A stretch of DNA of 64,000 nt from Catonia carolina (lineage: Eukaryota > Arthropoda > Insecta > Hemiptera > Achilidae): assembly GCA_035578175.1 (NCBI GenBank), contig JAQMRL010000004.1, forward strand, positions 39,392,901 to 39,456,900, in the 5' to 3' direction. Below the pieces are notes generated by a model that saw only the letters and a program-made list of their open reading frames with translations, was not told the DNA's origin and searched no databases. How positions within the stretch are numbered: the stretch's first letter is position 1; every line of letters begins with the position of its first letter. Positions 54,955 to 64,000 of this stretch are shown one piece after another. The translations under genes were made by a program, and so were the position numbers.

Positions 54955-55735
54955 CTGGTGTGAAACACTCACACAACTTTCTCTTGCCAATGCAAATGAT
55001 TAATAATAAACCTAACATTATTAATAAAATATTAGAAATAAACAAAAACTAACCTCAAAAACATAACCTTATTTTAATCATGAGTGAAAGACGCAAAATG
55101 AAAATCAACCTCAGTTTGGCTTCAAAATACAGAAAATCACTCTTTCACGCTAAACTAGGCTCTGTAGAGAAAAATGCTCTAAACAAAAGTTGTAGATCTT
55201 TTAATTTTCTATAACTTTTATTATATACACTTTTGTCGTAAAATGCATACTAAGACCGAAATGTTAAAAAAATCGATTTTTCTCACTTTTTCGTGAGAAA
55301 AAAAACACAAAATCGCAAATTACCGCTAAACTAAGCGTTATACAAAAAAATGTTTGAAACAGAAGTTGTAGGTTTTTAAATTCTCTACAACTTTTATTAT
55401 ATAAGTTTTTGCGCTAAAATTTATATTAAAGCCGTATTCTTAAAAAAACAACGTTTTTACGTGAAAACAGCCTCACCGAGAATTTCAGCAAACATGGCGC
55501 CTACCCTATCTTGTAGAGAATAAAAAATTGAGTAAAATAGGCGATTTTAAAAAAAATCGTAGGACCAGTTTTTGAGAAAATCGCAAAAAACTGAAAAATT
55601 ATACGAATAAACTACTACTTCCGGTTGACCGATTTTGATGAAAATGTTCGTGTCGCGTCCGGTAGTGGTATGTAACTTAAGTTTCAAGTTCGTACGATGT
55701 TCCGTTCTTGAGATATTCTGTTCACACACAGACAC

Positions 55736-55823
<88 letters not shown>

Positions 55824-55966
55824 ACACACAGACCAATCGCTAAAAACATGTTTTTGGGGTTCAGGGGGTCTGAAAACGTATAGATCCGGTGAAAACTCGA
55901 TTTCGAAAAATCGACATGAAAACAATACTTTCCTTCCTATATATTCATATAGGGCAAGAGAAAGTA
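54955..55966 (-). mobile_element. HINE/DINE-1-like element, copy B (near full length)
   Basis: 1012 bp in inverse orientation to copy A and nearly identical to it by eye along its whole length, with the same ends, (CA)n tract (about 55727-55830) and 3' hairpin with CCAG. The similarity implies recent amplification. It lies just upstream of the first MARCH coding exon. Confidence 0.74.
55727..55830. repeat. (CA)n microsatellite inside HINE-like copy B
   Basis: CA tract with interspersed GACA and CGCA units; counterpart of 1256-1330. Confidence 0.95.
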
Positions 55967-55969
55967 ATA

Positions 55970-58385
55970 AAGAAAACTAAAAGCCGTGTCTTTTTAAGTT
56001 ACACACAGATATTATATACTTACGTTAGGTACTTTAGGTGCATTTATGACATTTTTTTCTTTTTTAACTTCACTACTAACATAGATGATTGAAAGACTTT
56101 TTCACCTCTGAATATTTTAGTGATAATTTTCGAGCATATTTTAAAGATTTTGATTTCTGAAACAATATTCATAAAAATTAAAAAAAATAATCAAATATTA
56201 AGTAGTGTGCCAAGAAACGACACGAAGATTGTCTTTATGATCATGTCAACATTGAAGCACTTCAACTGTTGGATAGTAGTGTAATAGGCGACTGAAAAGA
56301 ACTAAGCCTGTAGATTTACTGTGTTAAAAAAATATCAATAAAAGTGTAATAAGCGACAGAAAAGAACTAAGCCGGCAGATTTAGTGTTAAGAAAAAATAC
56401 TAATAAAAGTATTTTTTTTTTTGTTTAACGTCCGACTGTTTTGCAAATTGCTGCTAATGCAGACGTTAATAAAAGTACTGTTAAAATATAATGTATGAGT
56501 AAATTACATTTAAGTCATGTATATAATATAAGTTACTAAAACTAATGGTGAGCTATAAATAATATTACGTTATTTTTAAGTTATTTATTTACTTTTATTT
56601 ACTTATTATTTGTTTTATTTATTTACTTTTTAAGTTATTTATTTTTCTGAGCCCTAGAGGTAAAGGGTCTTAACTCCAATTTTGGAAAAATTAAGTTTGA
56701 AAATCAGTAAGAAATGCTCTGTCTAATGGTTTATAGTATTAACACGTATCTGACTGCTTCCATTTTTTAAAAGTTGCAGTTACCAAATTAACTCCACGTT
56801 TGTATATGATGCGGATGATTTTTAAAACCACTAATATTTTCAACTCTAATTGAATTTATAATATTAGTATTATAGTTAGGGTATTGTATACTCATTGACA
56901 ATAAGTTATTTTATTTTGAATTACTTTGTTTTTATTGTCTTACTGATAGGCTTCAGAATTTGCTTGAATTCTGTAATTTTTTCAAACGTTGTTGTGAATA
57001 AAATGCTGTTTCTTTATCAGAATAGAGTAGCACAATAGGTTTTTCTAAGTTTTGTTTTTGTTTTATTAACTCAAGTTCTGTGGGTGGTCAGAGAGGTGTA
57101 GAAGTTACGAAAGTTGTTTAGTCATTTAAATATCTGTTTCAGAAGCTATATTTGGTAGATATTTTAAAAAGAATTCTATTACCTTCAGAAATTTTTTTAA
57201 AAAGAAAAACCATGTTTTTGGTTCTTCTGAAAAATTACAAAACTGGAGTTAATTTCCTTTACTTCTTAGGTACAGATGTAATAAACAGAAATGTTATATT
57301 TTTAAATTTGATCCGGCAATACTGAGGACAACTCCATCGACCTTGAAGCATCAATTTATGCATATTTAGCATATTTTATTATCATAGATAATGTTATACA
57401 AATAGTACAATAATTTTAAATAGATAAGTGTAATTTTATTGTTGTAATCAGCAAGATAACGTAGAAAATTGAAGAATATTCTACAAGATTTCAACGGGGA
57501 ATAGTTTTCAAAACCATCGAAATTATATTTTAGTACTGGTTTAAAATTTTTTTAAAAATTTTAAATTAAATTTTACAACCCTGAGAAAAAAGTATTAAAT
57601 TCTATTTTCTTAACATCACAATTTGAATAGATTGTTTATATAAATTTGTAAATTTTGTTGCTGGCGGTATTTCCAATTTCCATACTTTATTTTCCAATAG
57701 TTCAGTAGAGTTGATTCATTTTATTGATCAAATGCCCACAGGCACTTTTATTGTATCCATCCCTTTGTCAACATATTTATTAACTTTTTTAAATAAAGTT
57801 ATATGCAAACGTTATTCTGTAACTCGTTAAAATTTTAATTAAAATATTGATTTATATTAAAAATAATATTGAAATTATTTTTTTAGATAGAATAATGTAT
57901 ATATACTAAAATAATATGGGTCAATGCAATGTAGAAGGCATTGTATTTCTTAAATCGCTCCGAATCGGTGACCTTTACTGGTTTTTAATTTTAACAACGG
58001 GATAACGATTATGAAATTATCAATAACATTGTAATATTAGGCTAGAAAAGTTAAGGTGAGATGATTATGGGAGACCTAGTATTGTATGAAAAGAATGTAT
58101 GTGACTAGCATTGCTACCTGCGAAGAGGTGCAGTGGTGGCGTATCGAAAATAATAACCTCTTATTATCATCTCTTGTATTCTTTTGTGATAAAGTATTAT
58201 GTTTATGTACAGGCTACCTATATTTTATGATTTATTTAAAAAATTTCTCAGAACCCCTTGTATCTCCGTCTTTCTCGTACAATCTACCTTTTTATTATTA
58301 CTTTCAGAATTTGAAAGAAAGCCTTAGTATTTCTATTATTTGTTTACTACCGTCTTTCTATTACATTCTAGAAATTTAGTAGGGT
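55970..58385. other. Intergenic AT-rich DNA upstream of the MARCH gene
   Basis: Contains a short tandem pair (56275-56300 and 56340-56365, GCGACTGAAAAGAACTAAGC-like), an S2 tail fragment (56411-56467) and TTATTTA-rich sequence (56575-56650). No gene recognised; the MARCH promoter could lie here or between 54743 and 54950. Confidence 0.4.
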
Positions 58386-58392
58386 ATTTAAA

Positions 58393-58759
58393 AGTTAGCG
58401 CCTTTTGTCAGTCAGTCAGTTGATTAATCTGTTAAAGTTATCATACGGAGTGCTATTAGTGTAAATATATTGTATTGTACGTTAAGAAAAGGTCTGCGCG
58501 GTGTACACATTGTATTGGTTGTAGGCAAGAAGTACGTCTTGTTAAATGTGAAATTATCGTTATTGCTCGTTAAGTAAGTTTAAGCCTTACGTTTTATTAA
58601 TAAATTTAATTTAAGTAGCTCGATTGTAATTTGTTAATCTAAGTTTAATAATTAATTGTAATTATAAATTGGGTCAATAATTAATTGTTTTAAGTTTAAG
58701 GAAGTCTGTTTATTATATATTATACCCAGACCCCGAACGATTCTAGGTTTGGTGTTACA
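58393..58759 (+). mobile_element. Solo-LTR-like repeat, copy 2
   Basis: Begins AGTTAGCGCC, ends TTTGGTGTTACA, about 367 bp, related to 23101-23478. It shares its start motif with the 704-bp LTR at 6485. Confidence 0.45.
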
Positions 58760-58834
58760 ATATTAATAAGAATCTCTATTGGTACTAGATGGTACCGGTT
58801 TAAGTACTTCAATAGATTACATAAATCGGGTTTC

Positions 58835-59265
58835 AATAAAAAGAAGGGTGCTTTTCGGAGGGCCTGGCATGCTGATAAGCATACTCTTTCAAATCAGTCA
58901 GGAAGGCAATAGTAAACCACCTCACTCCTCGTCTTACTTTGTAAAACCTTTACAGATTCAAATTAGCCTTTCGGCTGTTGACCTAAACAACAACACCAAT
59001 ATGTATTTTAGAGTAATTCCTAGTCAGAGTTGTCTCCTCTGAGAGTAATGAATTTCACCATACAGCCAAACCCTGTGGTGACTGAAGTGAAGGTATCATT
59101 TGCAGGGTGGAAAGTGGGTGCTTCTTAGAGGGCCTGGCATGCTGATTAGCATAATTTTCCACTGAGTAAGGTAGGAAATGGTAAACTACCTCCTTCTCGT
59201 TTTACTTAGTAAAGCCTCTAGAGTTTCAAACCAGTCTTTCAGCTGATGACCTAAACAACAACAAA
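58835..59265 (+). repeat. Two tandem partial S5 repeats
   Basis: 58835-58995 ends GACCTAAACAACAACACCAA; 59000-59265 repeats from TAATTCCTAGTCAGAGTTGT to GACCTAAACAACAACAAAAA. Both match S5. Confidence 0.58.
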
Positions 59266-59269
59266 AAAG

Positions 59270-60125
59270 TAAATCATGTTTGTTCACTCTGTTTTGTTAA
59301 TTCCACTGCTATTTATAAATTTTGAACGGCTAAATAACAACTTGTGACTTATTCTCTATAGTTATTTGTATTAAAAGATACGTAACATGTGTTATTACCG
59401 TGGATCATTGTTTTGCTTGATAGTAGCTGTTAAATCAAATACAATATTGTACATTATTAAATCAGATTTGTATTGGATACAGAATTTCATCGTGCGGTTT
59501 TATTTTAACTGAATTTCATTATCTAATTAACAATTTTTAAGCTTTATATACGATTTATTATGTCTAGCCAATATTTACTATTGTTTATATATTACACATT
59601 TATACCACATGAAACAAATATTATTGTTAATTTTACAAAACTATTTAATCAAGTTGTATTGAAAAAAATTAAACCGATTTATTTCCCCCTGTACTGATAG
59701 AATTGATTGTGTTGAAATTTAATACGTGTATTGGAAATGTAATAACGTTGGAATTTATTCCTTCACAATTTTACTGTACACTTATCTATCTATATAAATT
59801 AGAGAAATTTTAGAAAACGATTAAATAAAAATGTTTTGTTTTACAAGAACAGTAATTCGAATTTTACACAATATGTTTTCTATATTGGAAAATTATTAAA
59901 AGACATGAGGTTATCATTTTTTCCTCTGATTTTCAGCCATTTTGATATGTATTACAATCATTCTTTACAGAATTTATTTATAAAGCGTACACAATTTTTA
60001 AGTCTACCTTTACTGCTTAAAGAACTGGGGTTAACAAAATTCTCAGTTTTAACAATTTCTATAGCACGTTCGAAACTTATATAACCGGGTCATCGAGGAA
60101 GGTTGCATCCATTTAAAAAAACTAC
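59270..60125. other. Intergenic AT-rich DNA
   Basis: No recognised gene. The 82-codon frame at 59836-60084 has no family motif. Confidence 0.4.
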
Positions 60126-60445
60126 AGTTTAACCCTATAGCCGGCAATAAAATTTTTTAGATCGGCAGAGAATTTTTAGTATATGGGTCACCGAACCGTA
60201 AAGAAATCATTAAAAATTTACTATAAATCACAAACCTTATCACGTGACGTATCAAAATAACAAGAAACTTTGGAAAATAGATAAATACATTGTTGAAATT
60301 TTATTCTGACAGTTAGAGATGCTGAAAGCTAATTGAAAATAATTTTAAAACAAATTATTTTTTCTAAATTTTCAGATGACACTACTGCTTAAAACTTTCT
60401 TATGCTCTAAAATCAAAATTTATTACATACGAATCGTTACATACT

Positions 60446-61965
60446 GAATCCTGAATCCTGGTTGAGAGGGCTGAGAAGCCCTATGATGGCGACATCGTGT
60501 TAAGGAACACCTGGTCGCTCGGGGAACAATTTTACCGAATAATTGCAACCTCATGAAATTTAGGGGGAATTTTATAGTTTAAAATTAGGAAATAGGATTC
60601 TGGCTCTTGCGGGATTGGGACTGGGACTTCAAAGGAGGTAATGTATTTTAAGAAGTTACTCGTGGATGAAAATTTATATTAAGGGACAAGTGGGTTTAAG
60701 AGCGGCACTTTTCTTTTTTTTGTTTTTCAGTGGCCTTTTTCAGTTATGTGGGAGTTTTATTGCCTTGAGGAGGGGAAGGCACGCACCGTACTTAATGTGG
60801 ACAAATGGTACAATTTTAGGTAGGGGTTAGTTTATGATTTTAGGGGAGACGAAAAGGGTAGAGTTTGGCATAATCACCGGCCTTTTATTTTCTAAGTGTT
60901 TAATAATTTAAAATGGCGGCTCTTTTCACCGTAGTGGAGTGATTATGCATAGGAACATGGGGACTACTACCAACTGGGGGGCGTGAGTCATACAAGTAGA
61001 TGAAGGGGCATGGGTATATAAGAGGAATACAGGGCGGAATAAAAATGTGGCAACTCAAAATTTTGATAAGTGGGTCATACTGGAATTTAGATAAAGTCGT
61101 GGAATGGTAATGGCATAAAGACTTCGGGCGGATGTGGGCGTCGGTACAAGTCCTGAATGATCTGGGGTCCGTCAGTTTTCCCGGCGTCGTGGAGCCGTTT
61201 CGAGGTATTGTAAATAAAGTCCTCCATAGAGGGGAAGAGAAGGTGTTCGTGTACGATGCGATTGGAGATAAGATAGTGAAACTTTGTGATGCAACGGAGG
61301 ACTTTGTTCTGGTATGCTGAAGTACGTTTTTTGTTGGTCTTGGAGAGAAAGGGCCACCATACCGGCGACCCGTACAAAAGGAAAGGACGTAGAATGGAGG
61401 AGTACATCAGAAGTTTCAGTTTTGAGGAGTATGCAGTAGAAATGAACAAAGGGACGAGTAAAGCGAACAGGGCCCTACCCTTGCTAAGCTTGTTGTCAAT
61501 GTGCTGCCGAAGTGTCAGTCGTTTATCTAGGTCAACCCCTAGATATCTGACGCTGTTCTGCCATGGGAGGAGTTCCCCTTCCAATCGTAGAGGCGGAGGA
61601 ACGTTGCGTTTTAATGTAAAATGGATTGCTTCGCATTTGGTGGGGTTAAGTGACAGTCTCCAGACACGACACCAGCTCGTGACGTCTAAAAGTTGAGTTT
61701 GAAGCGCGCGACAATTGAGGCGGAGGCATCTGCCGTGACGGTACAGAATAGCGTCATCGGCAAACAGTCCGAATTGGATTGAATCACGGACAGGGAAATC
61801 GAAGGTGTACATAAGATAGAGGATGGGCCCAAGGACCGAGCCCTGAGGTACACCCGCGGACGAAGGGGTGAGTGGGGACATGACCATGTGGAACTGAGGA
61901 ATAGTGACAGAGACTTGGAATTGTCTCCCAATAAGGTAGGAATGAAGTAAGCGTACAGTTGAGGG
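60446..61965 (-). mobile_element. 5'-truncated LINE with target duplication
   Basis: Flanked by TCGTTACATACT (60434-60445) and TCGTTACTTACT (61966-61977). The reverse strand carries an RT fragment and a 3' UTR of about 640 bp. It ends in a short tandem 7-mer tail (GGATTCA twice) rather than a long poly(A). GC content is visibly higher than the flanks. Confidence 0.75.
61087..61965 (-). pseudogene. LINE reverse transcriptase, C-terminal half, 5' truncated but open
   Basis: Open from the truncation point to a stop at 61087 (about 292 codons). It shows GVPQGSVLGPILYLMYTFDF, the catalytic block as FADDAIL, then LNPTKCEAIHFTLKR and VRYLGVDLDKRLTLRQHI, and the tail LLYGSPVWWPFLSK. This is Jockey-like organisation. 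The endonuclease and the first RT motifs are missing, so it is a dead-on-arrival copy that has stayed free of stops. Confidence 0.85.
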
Positions 61966-62199
61966 TCGTTACTTACTATGTTTATTTTAAAATAAGTCAA
62001 AAAAACGATTCTATGTTCAAAACTGAAGAAACAAAAACACATCATGTAAACAAAGAAATAACCAAATTGCTATGAAGCAAATCCGATTTTGCGACGCGAC
62101 CGGTTCAAGAAGCGGTAACATCGTCTCAAAATCGACGATTGCCGGGTCTAGGGTTAAAAACTACTGGAGATAAAGCCACAAAAATTTTTGTTGTAAACA

Positions 62200-62685
62200 T
62201 AAAATATTTAAGTTTTTTGTAGGTACGATTGTTCCGGTCGAGACATTTAGATGATACGCCGTGACAGACCGTTCCGTGTTGCAGATGTAAGATTTTGATG
62301 ATGATACTTATTTGAAACGAGTTTTTTTCGCAGACGAAGCATCAAATGGTGTCGTAAATTAACGTAATTGTAGAATCTGTGGGTCTCAACAACCAAATGA
62401 ACTGTTTCTAGTATGTTCGAGACTCCCCGAAAGTGAACGTTTGGTGCGGGTTAATGGAGGACTGAGTAATTGGACCATACATTTTTCTGAGCGCACAATA
62501 ATAGGAAATGTTTATTTAGTCATGTTAGAACAGTATGCTTTTCCCCAAGTTAAACAAATTTAATTGGAGAAAAAAGCATTAACATAATTTGGTAACCAGA
62601 CGGCGCGCATTTTAGTCTTTTAGTCCGCCACGCAATGAGAAAAGTTCTCTAACCGATGGATCACAGATAGATATGAGCATTTAGC
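62200..62685 (+). pseudogene. Tc1/mariner-type DDE transposase relic
   Basis: Frames show VFFADEASNGVVN (a D-E pair as in the first catalytic Asp block), NCRICGSQQPNELF, ERTIIGNVYLVMLEQYAFP and SNRWITDR, the order found in insect Tc1/mariner-like transposases related to the HTH relic near 35.6 kb. Several stops. Confidence 0.6.
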
Positions 62686-62689
62686 AACC

Positions 62690-62985
62690 CTATGACGCAA
62701 TTAGATAAATATGAAATGTTTGACGTGTAAATGAGGTCTTGTACAGACTCAGACCGACCATTCATGAGAGAGTGTAGTTAATTTAACCCTAACCATAAAA
62801 GTACACCGGAAGCCACTGTCTAATATTCAGATCCGCATAAAAGTAACAAGCTTTACTGAGATTTGAATCAAGAAACCTTTAGCTCTGAAAATCAGCTGCT
62901 AAATATCTGACTCTTTACGCGACAACTATACAACTTTAGCGACAACTTTACCACTAGCCTAAACCGGTGGGTAGTGAACTATTAA
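62690..62985 (-). mobile_element. SINE S1, nearly complete
   Basis: Reverse complement of S1, including the body (GTACAGACTCAGACCGACCA) and the head with GATTTGAATCAAGAAACC and the GCGACAACTTTACCACTAG part. Confidence 0.62.
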
Positions 62986-62989
62986 ATAC

Positions 62990-64000
62990 GAAAAATATAG
63001 AAACTAATGAACTACCAACAAAACCTAATACAATTTACGTCTATTGTACTACTATTTTACATTATTTCTTACTACTAATTACAGAATGTGTATTCCGATT
63101 TTTAGGACTATAGCTCTTCGGGAAAAAATGGAAATAATGTATTGTGACATTTATTCGGGTTCTTTTAAGATCTAATTACTTCTAAATAAAAAAAGCCTCC
63201 TTTTAACATTTATAACAAATATTTATTAATTTAGAAATGAATTTTACTTTTGTTAAAATAACAACTAAAAATTACACGGAAATGATGCTTATAAATTTAA
63301 CTTCGTGTAATTAGTTTGTGTTAGTAGGGTAGAACGGTTTATGAGGTAGGGAGGAGTTAACTGAAGTTGAATGGGTGCGTAAGCGAGGTAGCCTATGATT
63401 GGGGAATCATGTGCACAAAGGTTTTAACGTACTGACTTAGGATAGGCTAGTATTTCTTGCGTCGTACTCCCACTACATCAAAGCGCCGCCTACCAACACA
63501 ACGAGCTGTGCTACTGCGCATCCATACATTATGTGAAGTTAATTTGACAAGATATATTTTATTTAATAACAAACTAAATTGAATAAAAATTGTTCTAAAA
63601 GCCTGAAACGAAATTAAACTAAAATGAAATATGACCTTTATACATTCAAATAAATAATTAATTATTACTCACAACCCGACAACAATTGTACACTATCTGT
63701 CTGTCACGAAAAAATCGCTTCAATACACGACGTATGTACACTTTTAACAACTTTTTTCAACTTTTTCCTTGTTAACAACTTACTTCACCACTGTGCAAAC
63801 AATAATCACTCTATAAAAAAGCAGTGGCTTTTTTACAAAAAGAATGGAAACGTTCTCGAAAGATAAAGTACCTAATAGAAAAATAAGTAATCAATAGTAC
63901 ATTCTACTCTTTACTAGAAAAAAAGCAAGTCATGGTGTCGACTGGCGGCGCCCGGAAAGAGATTAGTGTTAAAACGTGAAAGCCACTCATAAACAAGCGC
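62990..64000. other. Intergenic right edge
   Basis: No ORF or known repeat. 63330-63530 is more GC-rich than its surroundings and might belong to an unidentified repeat or regulatory region. Confidence 0.35.

Larger units (their letters stand above)
60133..62153. mobile_element. piggyBac-like element, no transposase, holding a truncated LINE
   Basis: TTAA on both sides (60129-60132 and 62154-62157). The ends are CCCTATAGCCGGCAAT and, inverted, CCCTAGACCCGGCAAT. This is the piggyBac pattern of TTAA then CCYT. Excluding the LINE, the element is about 0.5 kb. Confidence 0.68.

Overview
This is AT-rich eukaryotic DNA, most likely from an insect. Hemiptera is a guess from the style of the repeats, not a demonstrated assignment. 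Genes are split into small exons with GT..AG splice sites, introns are several kb long, and most of the window is transposable elements of many classes, often nested. There is no sign of bacterial operons, CRISPR arrays or a prokaryotic system.

Two host genes can be assembled by hand, both on the minus strand. (1) Positions 9714 to 676, running off the left edge, hold six coding exons of an SLC17-type major facilitator transporter (sialin / inorganic phosphate cotransporter-like). They give 319 residues with every splice phase compatible. (2) Positions 54742 to 27059 hold five coding exons of a membrane-anchored MARCH-type (RING-CH) E3 ubiquitin ligase. They give 241 residues, again with compatible phases; the 3' end was not found. 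The rest of the window is intron, intergenic DNA and repeats.

The main mobile element is a 4.3-kb non-LTR retrotransposon of the Jockey type at 40195-44488. Both ORFs are open, it has a poly(A) tail and a candidate 11-12 bp target duplication, and it lies antisense in the MARCH intron between the RING and transmembrane exons. Other well-supported elements are: a roughly 1-kb family (7 copies or fragments, two nearly full length) with subterminal inverted repeats, an internal (GT)n tract and a 3' hairpin, built like HINE/DINE-1 rolling-circle elements; a mariner with arms of about 205 bp (53341-54279); a 620-bp foldback element (11221-11841); a piggyBac-like element with TTAA flanks (60133-62153) that holds a 5'-truncated LINE with its own target duplication; three pogo/Tigger-like elements, one holding a solo LTR with a 5-bp target duplication; two small inverted-repeat families; several tRNA-derived SINE families, two of which share a 3' tail; and many decayed LINE reverse transcriptase and mariner fragments.

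Layout: 0.7-9.7 kb transporter gene with repeats in its introns; 9.8-27 kb repeat-rich DNA with no recognised host exon; 27-54.8 kb MARCH gene, its introns filled with nested elements; 55-64 kb intergenic repeats. The host genes are unrelated to each other. What links the region is layered insertion, and the order of insertion can be read at several sites.
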